Assembly: GCA_030692565.1 (NCBI GenBank)
Contig: JAUYAO010000016.1
Coordinates: forward strand, 1-48,269
Direction of reading: 5' to 3'
DNA from: Nitrospira sp.
Lineage (GTDB): Bacteria > Nitrospirota > Nitrospiria > Nitrospirales > Nitrospiraceae
Length of the DNA stretch: 48,269 bases
Below are positions 1 to 8,395 of this stretch, in pieces. The position numbers and the translations under genes are program-made. A model generated the notes under the pieces. It saw nothing but the letters and a program-made list of their open reading frames with translations. It was not told where the DNA came from and ran no database searches. Within the stretch, counting starts at the first letter, position 1. Every line of letters begins with the position of its first letter.

Positions 1-1402
1 GATCATAGGTGAAGGCCGTGATCCCGTTGATCGCATCGTGAATCTGCGTCACCCGATTCAAATTATCGTAGGTAAATTGCGTGCTCTTCCCTCGTGCATC
101 CACGATGGCCACCAGGCGGGACACGGCGTCGTAGAATCGCAGCGTGCGGTGGCCCAAGGGATCGACGGTGGCAATGAGGTTGCCGACGTCGTCGTATTCA
201 AAGGTGGTCGTATGGTTCAGCGCGTCGGTGACCGTGATCGGCTGGCCGAACTGGTTGTACGTGATGTTCGTCGCATGCAAGAGCGGATCGAGGGTGGTGA
301 GCATGTTCCCGGTGACTGAATCATAGGTGAAGCGGGTGTTTTGATTCAGGGCATCCGTGATTTTCGTGGCACGGTTAAACGTCGGTTCATATTCAAAGAG
401 GGTGGGATTCTGCTGGGGATCGAGCACCGAGTTCACGTTGCCAGCCAGATCGTAGGTAAACTTGGTCAACCGATTGAGCGGATCGCGGACTTCCATGACT
501 TGATTCGTCGTGAAGTCGCGGGTCATGCGCGTCTGCTGGCCGAGGGCATCGACGACCGCCACGTCATGGCTACGGGTATTGAATCGATGAATGGTCTTTT
601 TCCCACGGGGATCCGTCACCGTCGCTTGCGTGACCGTGCGATTGGTCACGACATAGTCGATCTGCGAGACGCCGCCATCGGCCAGGGTTTGCGTGACCAC
701 CGCCGGGTCGAGCGGACAATTCCCCCCGCTGCAATAGGTATTCGTCAGATAGGTGATGCCGCGCGCGTCGGTGATGGAGGCAATATTAAAGGGACCTGAG
801 TAGCCGTAGGTGGTGACACCCCCGGCAGCATTGGCCACCGCGTGAAGGCGCGGACTCCCCCAGGGTGACGGTGAGGCTTCGTAGGTATAGGTGACGGTCC
901 GACCTAAGGGATCGACGATCTGGCTGATGCCGCCGCCACCATATTGGAACGTGAGGGCGCGGCCGCCTGGTTCAAGAATCTGCTGAATCTGGCTCCCGCT
1001 CCGCACGATGGTGACGGTGTTCCCATTCCGGTCCGTGATGCTACGAATCCAGCCATCGGAACCGAACGTTCTGACGGTCCCATTCTTGTCGCGCAGGGTC
1101 GAACTGCCGTCTTGATTGCGCCGCGCGATCATCCCGGCCAGCAGGGGCGTGCGATCCGCCCGGTAGGTCCCGTCGGTCTGGAGCGAGAAGCGCTCACGGC
1201 TGAACCCGGCGGTATAGGTCAACGTCTGCCCGGTACCTTCGCCGGTAAGCCGGTCGTCGTAGTCCATCAAGGCGGTGTTAAAACCGAAGGCATTGGAATT
1301 CACAAGCTCACGGGCCGGAGGCATGCCACTCGAGGTGTCGGTTTTGAGACCACACCTGAATGTGTCTCTATGGGTTTCAGGTTTCTCAGCTGCCTGAATC
1401 AT
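1..1402 (-). CDS. RHS/YD-repeat protein, partial (C-terminus beyond window edge)
   Basis: The minus-strand frame is open from the window edge to at least 1402 and translates into tandem YD repeats. Phrases such as FTYDLAGNVNSVLDP, FTYDSVTGNMLTTLDP and FEYDDVGNLIATVDPLG recur about every 20-21 residues. The N-terminal part, with TDRNGNTVT and FQYGGGG, resembles the region that opens an RHS shell. RHS proteins wrap a C-terminal toxin or are surface and secreted proteins; the C-terminal tip that would tell is outside the window. The start is unclear. ATG at 1402 is used here, with another ATG at 1324. No signal peptide or complete N-terminal domain is present, and the frame stays open into mazF, so this looks 5'-truncated: an rhs remnant behind a toxin-antitoxin pair. 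Plus-strand reading frames over this stretch are antisense shadows. Confidence 0.8.
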   Translation of the reverse strand, partial: MIQAAEKPETHRDTFRCGLKTDTSSGMPPARELVNSNAFGFNTALMDYDDRLTGEGTGQTLTYTAGFSRERFSLQTDGTYRADRTPLLAGMIARRNQDGSSTLRDKNGTVRTFGSDGWIRSITDRNGNTVTIVRSGSQIQQILEPGGRALTFQYGGGGISQIVDPLGRTVTYTYEASPSPWGSPRLHAVANAAGGVTTYGYSGPFNIASITDARGITYLTNTYCSGGNCPLDPAVVTQTLADGGVSQIDYVVTNRTVTQATVTDPRGKKTIHRFNTRSHDVAVVDALGQQTRMTRDFTTNQVMEVRDPLNRLTKFTYDLAGNVNSVLDPQQNPTLFEYEPTFNRATKITDALNQNTRFTYDSVTGNMLTTLDPLLHATNITYNQFGQPITVTDALNHTTTFEYDDVGNLIATVDPLGHRTLRFYDAVSRLVAIVDARGKSTQFTYDNLNRVTQIHDAINGITAFTYD

Positions 1403-1412
1403 GACTCGGATG

Positions 1413-1754
1413 TTAGAGGAGCGCGTGTAGTTTGCTAAGCGTTTCTGCGACAGCGTCGAGCGGCGCGATTCCTTTCTTGACTGCCTTTCGGATCTTCCAA
1501 TCCAGGCTTTTGACCTGATCTGCCAGCACAACGCTCGTATGGCTGGGTTCGTCTGTGACGACGACTTCGAATGGATAGCCCTTTTTCTGGCTGGTCATCG
1601 GGCAGCACAGCATCAACCCGCTGGCGCGATTGTAACTGGCCGGCGACAGGACGAGGGCTGGCCGATGTCCCGCTTGTTCGTGGCCAGCCTGAGGATTGAA
1701 TTGCAGCCAGACGATATCTCCCCGGTCTGGAACATATCGGGGGGCTTTCATCAC
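1413..1754 (-). CDS. mazF: MazF/PemK-type endoribonuclease toxin
   Basis: About 113 residues, the usual MazF length. The N-terminus carries the family signature RGDIVWLQFNPQAGHEQAGHRP (about residues 11-32), followed by ALVLSPASYN and the central CCPMTS, all typical of the PemK/MazF barrel that cleaves mRNA at short motifs. The upstream mazE stop overlaps the start: GTG at 1754 gives a 4-base overlap and ATG at 1751 a 1-base overlap, so translation is probably coupled. The order antitoxin then toxin is standard. All catalytic-region residues seem present, so the toxin is probably active. It sits directly upstream of the truncated RHS frame. Confidence 0.9.
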   Translation of the reverse strand: MMKAPRYVPDRGDIVWLQFNPQAGHEQAGHRPALVLSPASYNRASGLMLCCPMTSQKKGYPFEVVVTDEPSHTSVVLADQVKSLDWKIRKAVKKGIAPLDAVAETLSKLHALL

Positions 1755-1993
1755 CAGACCTCTCGTCCGGCCGGATCACCGGTGTCGATTTCGTCGTGCA
1801 CATTCTTCGATGTGATGCGTTGTACTAAGTCGTCCAATCGATAGATGCGGCGAAGGTGCGGCTTCAGGACGACATTCCCTTCCTGGACGACGATCTCAAG
1901 GTCGTCGTGGGCTTTGAGCCCCACCTGCATGGCCACACTCTTCGGCACTCGGATCGCCAGGCTGTTTCCCCATTTCTGCGCGGTCGTCTTCAT
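1751..1993 (-). CDS. mazE: MazE-type AbrB-fold antitoxin
   Basis: An 80-residue protein opening with KWGNSLAIRVPKSVA, the classic MazE/AbrB swapped-hairpin DNA-binding motif, followed by VGLKAHDDLEIVVQEG. The acidic C-terminal tail (HDEIDTGDPAG) is the segment that in MazE threads into the toxin dimer. A ribosome site GGGAG lies 7-8 bases before the ATG. It is co-transcribed with the overlapping mazF, and autoregulation is expected for the family; a repeated motif upstream is a candidate operator. Confidence 0.9.
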   Translation of the reverse strand: MKTTAQKWGNSLAIRVPKSVAMQVGLKAHDDLEIVVQEGNVVLKPHLRRIYRLDDLVQRITSKNVHDEIDTGDPAGREVW

Positions 1994-2008
1994 CGCGATT
2001 CTCCCTAT

Positions 2009-2030
2009 GTAGATACGGCGTAGATACTAC
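2009..2030 (-). promoter_or_regulatory. Candidate mazEF operator (direct repeat)
   Basis: Read on the minus strand, GTATCTAC-GCC-GTATCTAC is an 8-base direct repeat 11 bases apart, about one helical turn, ending 16 bases before the mazE ATG. The distal copy is also part of the dyad GTAG-TAT-CTAC. Placement and periodicity suit binding of MazE dimers on one DNA face. The role is inferred. Confidence 0.4.
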
Positions 2031-2206
2031 AATGAGGTGGCAGGTGCGTCAAGCAAGGGTGCTCGGTTTCTTGAAGGGATCTCGCTTCTGCGCGGTCGGC
2101 AATGTATGGAAGCTGACGAGGGAATGTGGTGTGTGATGGAGAGGTGGCAGTAATCAGGGGGAGAGACAAGGTCTCTCTCCCCGATGAAGTCACAGCCGGA
2201 TTTCGC

Positions 2207-2671
2207 CTACTTGGCCTGGACTAAGAATCCTTTGGACCGGGCGTTGCCGCCGCCGGCGACGACGTCGATGAACGACATACCCGCTTTCACATCGGGGACC
2301 GTGGCTTCGATAGTCGTGTCGTTGACGAAGGTGTACTCGATCTTGGCCGACCCCGCCGCGCTGAAGGCTACGCCGCGGAAACATTCTTTGCTGCCGAAAT
2401 TCTCGCCCGTGATCGTCACTTTCTGGCCGGGCTTCGCTTCGTCGGGCTGGACCTTGAATATTTTCGGGCGCTTGCTCCGATCGCAGATCGGATCTTGCTC
2501 TACTTTATCGGAGCCCGACCCCTTGATGGACTCCGTGCCGTACAGCGTAAACCCCGCGCCATCGACAAAGGCTCCGTTATTGTCCTCCGCACCGGCTTGG
2601 ATGGACGAGAGCGGAAGCATAAGAAACGAACCGAAGAGAACGAAAAGAGCGAGTAAAGAACGGGGCTGCAT
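2207..2671 (-). CDS. Secreted IPT/TIG-domain protein
   Basis: 154 residues. Residues 1-26 form a signal peptide (hydrophobic LLALFVLFGSFLML, cleavage near IQAGA). The rest carries an IPT/TIG immunoglobulin-like fold: PKIFKVQPDEAKPGQKVTITGENFG (about residues 69-93) is the diagnostic opening, ending with ATVPDVKAG and DVVAGGG. Two cysteines (PICDRS, KECFRG) may form a disulfide. A strong ribosome site AAGGAGGT precedes the ATG. It lies 21 bases after the PstS-like gene on the same strand, so the two are likely co-transcribed. The exact function is unknown; an exported structural or binding protein is most likely. Confidence 0.8.
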   Translation of the reverse strand: MQPRSLLALFVLFGSFLMLPLSSIQAGAEDNNGAFVDGAGFTLYGTESIKGSGSDKVEQDPICDRSKRPKIFKVQPDEAKPGQKVTITGENFGSKECFRGVAFSAAGSAKIEYTFVNDTTIEATVPDVKAGMSFIDVVAGGGNARSKGFLVQAK

Positions 2672-2692
2672 GCTGACCTCCTTAATGAAGAT

Positions 2693-3514
2693 CTAGGGAC
2701 TCGGCATCGGCACGTACGTTTCAGCAATGATGGCTTGCCCGGCAGCGGACAGCGCAAACTGCGCAAACGCCTCGACGAGAGGATTTGCCTCTTTCTTGGA
2801 GAGCAGCATGATCGGCCGGCGCAGCGGGTACCGGCCGTCTTTGACGGTCGGCGCTTCCGGCTCGATCTTATCGACCGGGAGCAGGCGCACGGCAACTCCC
2901 GTAGAGACGACTGAGAGGCCGGTACTCAGTGAAATATAGGTGACGGCGGAGAGCGGCGGGAGTGTGCCGACCACCGTCTTCACAGCTTTATCATCATGGC
3001 CGATGATTTTGGCTGTCTCCGGGATCTTTCCTGCAATGCCTAGTTGTGACTCAAACGCCTCGCGGATATTCTGATTGCGCGGGCGGTCGATCAGGAGGAT
3101 TCGCGTGTCCGGCCCGCCGACGTCTGCCCAGGTCGTGAATTTCCCCGAAAAGAGCTCAGCGACCTGCTGCTTGGTGATTTCCTTGGTGAAATTGGAGAGG
3201 TGGACGAGGATGCCGATCCCGTCCCATCCAATCTGTTTGCCGGCCAGGGTTGGATCCTCCGATCCTGTGATCGCGATATGGGCCTGTCCGGACTTCACCA
3301 TGTCGACTGGCTTGGAGTTGTCTTCCCACAGGAGATCGACGTAGGCCCGGGGGTTCGCTTTCTCAAAGGCGTGCGCCAGTGCTTCAATGGTGGTGTTCTC
3401 CGGCCCGTTGCCCGCGATCACCAGGCTTCCCGCCACTTCTGCATGGGAAAGGGAAGAGAAGCCCACGAGAGCTACGACGCTTACCCAACAGGCACACAGC
3501 AGTCTGACGATCAT
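2693..3514 (-). CDS. PstS-like periplasmic substrate-binding protein
   Basis: 273 residues from the ATG at 3514, chosen because AAGGGAG lies just upstream and a signal peptide (LLCACWVSVVALVGFSSLSHA) follows; a longer frame upstream overlaps fmdB and is not credible. The mature protein begins GSLVIAGNGPENTTIEALAHAFEK, the pattern of PBP-like phosphate-binding proteins, and continues with HIAITGSEDPTLAGKQIG and ELFSGKFTTWADVGG, where the SGK..W segment is a PstS hallmark. No pstCAB permease is nearby, so it may be an orphan binding or sensing protein rather than part of a phosphate transporter. Ligand not determined. Confidence 0.8.
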   Translation of the reverse strand: MIVRLLCACWVSVVALVGFSSLSHAEVAGSLVIAGNGPENTTIEALAHAFEKANPRAYVDLLWEDNSKPVDMVKSGQAHIAITGSEDPTLAGKQIGWDGIGILVHLSNFTKEITKQQVAELFSGKFTTWADVGGPDTRILLIDRPRNQNIREAFESQLGIAGKIPETAKIIGHDDKAVKTVVGTLPPLSAVTYISLSTGLSVVSTGVAVRLLPVDKIEPEAPTVKDGRYPLRRPIMLLSKKEANPLVEAFAQFALSAAGQAIIAETYVPMPSP

Positions 3515-3576
3515 GCCAGCTCCCTTGTGGTCGAGACGTGACTGAGTCGATATGAGTGCCACCTGGTGGTCATGTG

Positions 3577-3891
3577 CTAGGAGTCTGCTCCTGGGCCCGA
3601 TCCGGAATCGGAGGTCGACGCGGCATTGGGCTGGGGAACGTTGCGCTTGGCGTTCAAGGGGGGGAGTTTGGCGAATCGGTCCATGCGCTCGTTGAGCATC
3701 GAGCCGGCCTTCATTTCTGCGAAGCCCGGTTTGTGATCGCCTTTGACGGTTGAGGCAAAGGAGGAGAGGAGCCGCGTGGCGTCCTGCGCCTGGCAGAACG
3801 GACATTCGGTATCTTCCGGTCGCGCATGGACGGATTGCGTCGCCTCGAATGCTTTTGAGCATTGCCCGCACCGATACTCATACACAGGCAT
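3577..3891 (-). CDS. FmdB-family zinc-ribbon protein
   Basis: 104 residues beginning MPVYEYRCGQCSKAFEATQS with a second CxxC at ECPFCQA (about residue 30), the zinc-ribbon arrangement of the FmdB family. The C-terminal half is basic, then Ser/Ala/Pro-rich and probably disordered. The family was named after a putative formamidase regulator; the real role is unclear. The start is supported by AAAGGGA nine bases upstream. Confidence 0.85.
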   Translation of the reverse strand: MPVYEYRCGQCSKAFEATQSVHARPEDTECPFCQAQDATRLLSSFASTVKGDHKPGFAEMKAGSMLNERMDRFAKLPPLNAKRNVPQPNAASTSDSGSGPGADS

Positions 3892-3977
3892 GATCGAGTT
3901 CCCTTTCTCTTGGCAGATCCGCTCCGTCGGTGAATTTTACACACGGAGGAATCCCGGCAAATACCACACCGGTGCCC

Positions 3978-4007
3978 TTGACCGGCCGACGAACTTTGTC
4001 TTATTGT
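3978..4007 (+). promoter_or_regulatory. Putative sigma-70-type promoter
   Basis: TTGACC (3978-3983) and TATTGT (4002-4007) are separated by 18 bases, in the divergent gap between fmdB and the small gene at 4056. The -35 is 5/6 and the -10 is 4/6 to consensus. No experimental support. Confidence 0.35.
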
Positions 4008-4055
4008 ACACAACCAAGTAGTTGAACTGCCAGCGTGAATCACAGGAGGCTGTCG

Positions 4056-4232
4056 ATGTCGGTGTTGATTAGAAAGTACAAAGGGAACAACGGAATGATG
4101 CAGGAAGAGCGCATCGATGACGAGGATCGCATTGAACGGTATATGCGTCTCTTCGACAAAGACGATGTGAAGAAGTTGGAGACCGGAGTCAAGGTCGTCA
4201 TCGAAAAAGACGAGTGGATTCTCGTTCCGTAA
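4056..4232 (+). CDS. Small hypothetical protein, 58 aa
   Basis: The ATG at 4056 is preceded by AGGAGG at 4044-4049, which decides the start. The product is very charged (DDEDRIERYMRLFDKDDVKKLE, then VVIEKDEW) with no signal peptide or membrane segment, and is probably helical. I recognise no family. The good ribosome site and coherent charge pattern argue it is real. Confidence 0.6.
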   Translation: MSVLIRKYKGNNGMMQEERIDDEDRIERYMRLFDKDDVKKLETGVKVVIEKDEWILVP

Positions 4233-4312
4233 TTCGATTGTCGGGCGGGGTCATCGAAGTATCGCCTCGGTGATTCTGTCCGGCACTCCCTTTCCAGTGT
4301 AGATTGGCCGTC

Positions 4313-4516
4313 ATGATTTATTGGGTCCATATCGCCCGCTCCATTGATCGCGTGACGCTCCATAAAGAACGTTGCTCGGAAGTTCCCGCGAACGTCTTCT
4401 CCAGCGACTTTTGGGAGGGCGGTTGGTTCGATTACCCTGATAAAGAGCGGGCTCTTCGGGCCATGGAGCAGGCCGGGACGAACGTGCAGCGGCGCTGTGC
4501 GTTGTGTCGACCGTAA
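4313..4516 (+). CDS. Small Cys-containing hypothetical protein, 67 aa
   Basis: Begins MIYWVHIARSIDRVTLHKERC; an in-frame TTG at 4304 would add three residues. A Cys/His pair (HKERC, about residues 17-21) and the C-terminal RRCALC could form a small zinc site of the type H-C...CxxC. The central WEGGWFDYPDKERALRAM is amphipathic. Family not recognised. It lies between the 58-aa gene and the DMT transporter, on the same strand. Confidence 0.55.
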   Translation: MIYWVHIARSIDRVTLHKERCSEVPANVFSSDFWEGGWFDYPDKERALRAMEQAGTNVQRRCALCRP

Positions 4517-4527
4517 GAGGCAGTGCC

Positions 4528-4601
4528 GAGTTCTGAGTGCTCGGTCCTGAGTCGTTCTCTGAGATTCGAGCCCAGCACTCAGCACCCAAGTCTCAGTGCT
4601 C
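4528..4601. repeat. Imperfect hairpin built from CTGAGTGCT-like words
   Basis: Left arm 4528-4555 and right arm 4573-4601 pair imperfectly over about 28 bases. The perfect core is CTGAGTGCT (4533-4541) with AGCACTCAG (4574-4582). It occupies the gap before the DMT transporter gene, which lacks an obvious ribosome site because of it. Same architecture but different words as the other intergenic hairpins in this window. Confidence 0.6.
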
Positions 4602-4611
4602 TTTCAATCCC

Positions 4612-5481
4612 ATGCCCCGATTTGCGTTACTTCTGACCACTCTCATTTGGGGAGCGACCTTTCCTGCGACGAAAGCGGCGCTTGACCAAATTCCCCCCTT
4701 GTCGTTCCTTTTTTTGAGATTTCTCCTCGGGGCGGCACTCGTGGGGCTGTGCCTGGTTCTGATGGCTCGCCCGGTCTCGATGGACCGGGCGGTCCTCCGA
4801 GCCAGCGCGATCGCGACCGGATGGCTCTTTCTTGGCTATGTGCTGCAAACCGTGGGGCTCGGGTACACCACCGCGTCTAATTCTGCCTTTATCACGACGC
4901 TCTACGTCGTGTTCGTTCCGCTCATCTTGCGGCGTTTCGGCCCGCGCTCGTGGTTGGCGGCCGGGATCGCCACCATCGGCTTGTGGTGTTTGGTCAAGCC
5001 GACAACGAGCGTCAATCTAGGAGACCTGTTAACACTTGGGTGTGCACTGGCATTTGCCGCCCACATGGCCTGTCTGGAGCGGTACACGCGAGAGTTGGAT
5101 GCGACGTCGTTGTTTGTCTGGCAGTTGGTCGCCATGTCCGGACTCATGTTGGTGGCCATGGCCTGGGAGCATCCGACGTTAAGCGCGTTTGAGCCCACGA
5201 CGGTGTTGTTGATCGGCCTCGCGGTTACCGGAGTTTTGGCGACCCTGGCTTTTGCTGTACAGATGTGGGCGCAGCAGTTGCTCCCCGCGCAACAGGTGGC
5301 GCTCATTTTTTCACTCGAGCCGGCCTACGCGGCCTGGCTGGCGTGGTATTTTCTCGGGGAGTCGCTCGATTGGCTCGGGTGGGTCGGGAGCGGATTGATT
5401 TTGATCGCGGTGATTATTGGTTCGTTGGGGGCGAGTGTGGCTGGATCCGATCGCCCGCTCCAGATTTCACCGGCTGCATGA
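4612..5481 (+). CDS. DMT-superfamily (EamA) transporter
   Basis: 289 residues from the ATG at 4612; upstream in-frame sequence is intergenic hairpin. About ten hydrophobic segments in two EamA repeats: the first opens with TLIWGATFPATKAAL, and the second carries the family signature ALIFSLEPAYAAWLAWYFLGESL near the C-terminus. Inner-membrane drug/metabolite exporter family; the substrate cannot be read from sequence. No recognisable ribosome site. Confidence 0.85.
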   Translation: MPRFALLLTTLIWGATFPATKAALDQIPPLSFLFLRFLLGAALVGLCLVLMARPVSMDRAVLRASAIATGWLFLGYVLQTVGLGYTTASNSAFITTLYVVFVPLILRRFGPRSWLAAGIATIGLWCLVKPTTSVNLGDLLTLGCALAFAAHMACLERYTRELDATSLFVWQLVAMSGLMLVAMAWEHPTLSAFEPTTVLLIGLAVTGVLATLAFAVQMWAQQLLPAQQVALIFSLEPAYAAWLAWYFLGESLDWLGWVGSGLILIAVIIGSLGASVAGSDRPLQISPAA

Positions 5482-5496
5482 TGAAAGGTCTTTAGC

Positions 5497-5964
5497 ATGG
5501 CGCAGAAATTCGGGAACGGCCGGTGGGTACAGGAAGGATTTTTGGATAATCGGATCGAGGGGACTGTCGTCGGCCGCATTACCTTTGCCGCGATCGGACC
5601 GGTTGATGTCTATTTTTGTGGAGATTTTAAAGGCGAGATCGCCGGGCAGCTGATTCAGTTCCGCAACCGGCACTTTGAGGACGATGATGTGGCCGGGCAG
5701 GTCATCGGTGACATGGAGAATCCGCAGATCGGTGATGTGAATCTCATGTCCTTCGATCCCCATCCCAATCTGGTGCCGCATCCCTACATCGAATGGTTCT
5801 CGTTGCGGAAGAATCATTACCGCTTCGAGCTGGAGCCGGAAGATGCGTGGATTGTAAAGGGGGATGCAGTATTGGCCCTTGATGCGCAGAGCCAACGCAT
5901 ACGAGCATCGCTCGCCGGCCAAGTGGCGACAAAGCCCGCACCCGAGGAATCCGACTGGGTCTAA
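5497..5964 (+). CDS. Conserved-looking hypothetical protein, 155 aa
   Basis: Starts 16 bases after the transporter stop and is probably co-transcribed. Soluble, beta-rich and acidic, with many Gly/Asp turns: GTVVGRITF, VDVYFCGDFKGEIAG, PHPYIEWFSLRKNHYRFELEP. No signal peptide, membrane segment or recognisable motif. An unnamed Nitrospira-type family is my guess. Confidence 0.6.
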   Translation: MAQKFGNGRWVQEGFLDNRIEGTVVGRITFAAIGPVDVYFCGDFKGEIAGQLIQFRNRHFEDDDVAGQVIGDMENPQIGDVNLMSFDPHPNLVPHPYIEWFSLRKNHYRFELEPEDAWIVKGDAVLALDAQSQRIRASLAGQVATKPAPEESDWV

Positions 5965-5986
5965 GTAGCGAAGACGCGCCCTCGTA

Positions 5987-6961
5987 TCAGGCGGTGAGGG
6001 TGTCCTGTTTGCTCTTCCCCTCCCGCACGTAGTCCGGCACGTCGCGAATGTCCCACACCAACCCGACCTTCTCCATCATCTTCAGGCAGTAGTAAGTCAT
6101 GTCGACTTCCCACCAATAGAATCCCTGCCTCGTTGAGGCGGGATAGTAGTGGTGGTTATTGTGCCAGCCTTCGCCCATCGTAATGAGCGCGAGAATGAAA
6201 TTGTTCCGGCTGTCGTCGCCCGTCACGTAACGCTGTGAGCCAAAGACATGGGACAGCGAATTGATCGTGCAGGTGCCGTGCAGCAACGCAACGGTAGAAA
6301 TGAAGAACCCCCAAATCAGCATCTGTGGGCCGTTGGTGCCGAGTCCTGGCGCATAGGCCTCAAGCAATTTCCCGAGTCCGAACATGCCAAATCCGGCAAG
6401 GGTTGGCACGAGAATGTCGAATCGGTCCAGGAATCGCAATTCTGGAAATTTAGCAAAGTCCTGAATATTTTTGAGCCGCGGCGCAAAATGCGTCCGTGAG
6501 GTAAACCAGCCGATATGCGACCAGAGAAACCCGCCTTGCCTCGGCGAATGGACATCGTCCGGTGTATCGGAGGCAATATGATGGTGCCGGTGATGCCCGG
6601 CCCACCAGAGAGGACCACGTTGGGCGCAGGAGCCACCCAGGATGGCGAAAGCGAGCTGGACGGTCCGGGAGGTTTTGAATGTGCGGTGCGAAAAGTAGCG
6701 GTGATACCAGCCGGTGATGGCAAACATGCGGAGGAAGTAAAAGACCACGGCGACCGCCACAGCCGTCCAGCTCCATCCGACCCAAATGACCCCGAGACAC
6801 ATCAAATGGACGGCGATCAGGGGGATGGCGCGAAGCCAGTCCATCTTCGGCACGCCGTCCGTTTTCATATATTCCAGACCCGCCCAGGAGTCGAACCAGC
6901 GAAGGACGGTCAGCCACAGATCCTGGCCTCTGGTCGGTTGTAAGGTGCTCACGTCAGACAT
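5987..6961 (-). CDS. Acyl-lipid/acyl-CoA delta-9-type fatty acid desaturase
   Basis: 324 residues with the three histidine boxes of membrane diiron desaturases: HRYFSH (about residues 88-93), HRHHH (about 124-128) and HNNHH (about 265-269). The spacing is that of stearoyl-CoA desaturase-like enzymes. Hydrophobic hairpins flank the boxes (PLIAVHLMCLGVIWVGWSWTAVAVAVVFYFL). It would insert a cis double bond into membrane acyl chains at the inner membrane using O2. A second, divergent desaturase lies at 42444-43325. Encoded alone, convergent with the upstream plus-strand genes. Confidence 0.9.
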   Translation of the reverse strand: MSDVSTLQPTRGQDLWLTVLRWFDSWAGLEYMKTDGVPKMDWLRAIPLIAVHLMCLGVIWVGWSWTAVAVAVVFYFLRMFAITGWYHRYFSHRTFKTSRTVQLAFAILGGSCAQRGPLWWAGHHRHHHIASDTPDDVHSPRQGGFLWSHIGWFTSRTHFAPRLKNIQDFAKFPELRFLDRFDILVPTLAGFGMFGLGKLLEAYAPGLGTNGPQMLIWGFFISTVALLHGTCTINSLSHVFGSQRYVTGDDSRNNFILALITMGEGWHNNHHYYPASTRQGFYWWEVDMTYYCLKMMEKVGLVWDIRDVPDYVREGKSKQDTLTA

Positions 6962-7289
6962 TCGCTACCTCCAGGTCAGGGATACTTCGGCCTGGCTCGT
7001 AGGACGCCATGGGGCGAGATCCCAATTATGCTCAACGTAATCGGCGCACTTGGAGAAATCTGAAAAGGCAGGCCGCCGATATTTGCCGTTCTGGTCACGC
7101 TAATGGGGGCCAGCTTGATATCAGAATCTTATTATACATGGACTGCTGAAAAATGAAACAGCGGTTCTGATCTCCAACTTTTATTCTCTATATGTGAGTG
7201 ACGAGGAGTGTCTATTGTTTTTGACGGGCGAGACATCGGCGCTTGTTGATTTGACACTCTTGCCCCTGCGTCTCTAAAATGCGCGACTC
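6962..7289. other. Divergent intergenic region, desaturase / hemE
   Basis: 328 bases without a credible gene. It must hold divergent promoters for the desaturase and hemE, but I cannot place a convincing -35/-10 pair. A small hairpin ACTGCTG...CAGCGGT lies near 7142-7165, with AT-rich sequence (TTATTATACAT) just before it. Confidence 0.4.
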
Positions 7290-8315
7290 ATGAACGATCG
7301 TTTCCTCAAAGCGTGCCGGCGTGAGCCGGTCGATTGTACGCCGGTCTGGTTTATGCGCCAGGCTGGTCGGTATATGTCTGAATACCGTGCACTGCGGGCC
7401 AAACATTCCATGCTCGATTTGTGCAAGACGCCCGAATTGGCCGCACAAGTCACGATGCAGCCGATCGACCGCTTTCCACTCGATGCCGCCATCATTTTCG
7501 CGGACATTCTCCTGCCGCTGGAGCCGATGGGGCTGAATCTGGAGTTTGCCGAGGGGGAAGGCCCGGTGATTCACAATCCGGTCCGTGACCGTGCTGCGGT
7601 GGAACGCCTAAAAGTGGTGGATGGCAGTGAGCTCGAGTATGTGGCCGAAGCCATCAGGCAGGCGCGTCGGGCGTTGAACGGGCGTGTGCCGCTCATCGGA
7701 TTTGCCGGTGCGCCGTTTACGCTCGCGAGTTATGCGATCGAAGGCGGCGGATCGCGAAACTATCTCCACACCAAGCAGATGATGTACAGCGATCCCGCGA
7801 GCTGGCATAAGCTCATGGATAAGTTCGCGCGGGTTATCACCGGGTATCTGCGACGGCAGATCCAGGCCGGGACGCAGGCGGTGCAGCTGTTCGACAGCTG
7901 GGTCGGCTGTCTCTCGGCGGGGGATTACGCCGAGTATGTAAAGCCTCATGTCCAATTGATTTTCGACGGGCTCAAGCACGAGGGTGTTCCCCTCATCCAC
8001 TTCGGCACCGGCACGACCGCAATTCTCCGGCAGATGCGCGAGGCCGGCGGCGATGTGATCGGCATCGATTGGCGCATCCATCTGGATGAAGCCTGGGCGA
8101 TGGTCGGACATGATCGGGCCGTGCAAGGGAATCTGGATCCGCTGGTCCTGTTTGCGCCGCTCCATGAAATTGAACGCCGCGTCGAAGATATCTTACGGCG
8201 TGCCGGCAATCGGCCTGGCCACATTTTCAATCTCGGTCATGGCATTCTTCCGACCACACCGGTCGATCATGTGGCGGCGACGATCGACATGATCCACAAA
8301 CTCAGCCAACGCTAA
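7290..8315 (+). CDS. hemE: Uroporphyrinogen decarboxylase
   Basis: 341 residues, normal for HemE. Signature VWFMRQAGRYMSEYR (about residues 19-33) holds the substrate-binding RQAGR; FADILLPLEPMGL, GFAGAPFTLASY (about 131-142) and LFDSWVGCLS follow; the C-terminal HGILPTTP closes the TIM barrel. It converts uroporphyrinogen III to coproporphyrinogen III in the cytoplasm. First of the cluster hemE-hemH-hemG; a coproporphyrinogen oxidase is not in the window. Only a weak ribosome site is visible. Confidence 0.97.
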   Translation: MNDRFLKACRREPVDCTPVWFMRQAGRYMSEYRALRAKHSMLDLCKTPELAAQVTMQPIDRFPLDAAIIFADILLPLEPMGLNLEFAEGEGPVIHNPVRDRAAVERLKVVDGSELEYVAEAIRQARRALNGRVPLIGFAGAPFTLASYAIEGGGSRNYLHTKQMMYSDPASWHKLMDKFARVITGYLRRQIQAGTQAVQLFDSWVGCLSAGDYAEYVKPHVQLIFDGLKHEGVPLIHFGTGTTAILRQMREAGGDVIGIDWRIHLDEAWAMVGHDRAVQGNLDPLVLFAPLHEIERRVEDILRRAGNRPGHIFNLGHGILPTTPVDHVAATIDMIHKLSQR

Positions 8316-8340
8316 CATCCGTCAATGGTGAATCGTCCTG

Positions 8341-8372
8341 CGTCAAGCGTGGGGACTCTGCCACGGTTGACG
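8341..8372. repeat. Hairpin CGTCAAGCGTGG / CCACGGTTGACG
   Basis: 12-base arms (8341-8352 and 8361-8372) match at 11 positions, with an 8-base loop, in the hemE-hemH gap. Followed by GACG-type words (gtgtgacgaatgacgagg) shared with the hairpins at 16065, 35838 and 36908. Confidence 0.6.
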
Positions 8373-8395
8373 TGTGACGAATGACGAGGAGTGAG

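Noticed and set aside
38-1438. Several plus-strand reading frames as genes
   Set aside because: They are antisense to a clear YD-repeat frame and resemble no family.
2693-3871. 392-residue form of the PstS-like protein
   Set aside because: The extra N-terminus overlaps fmdB in another frame; signal peptide and ribosome site fix the start at 3514.
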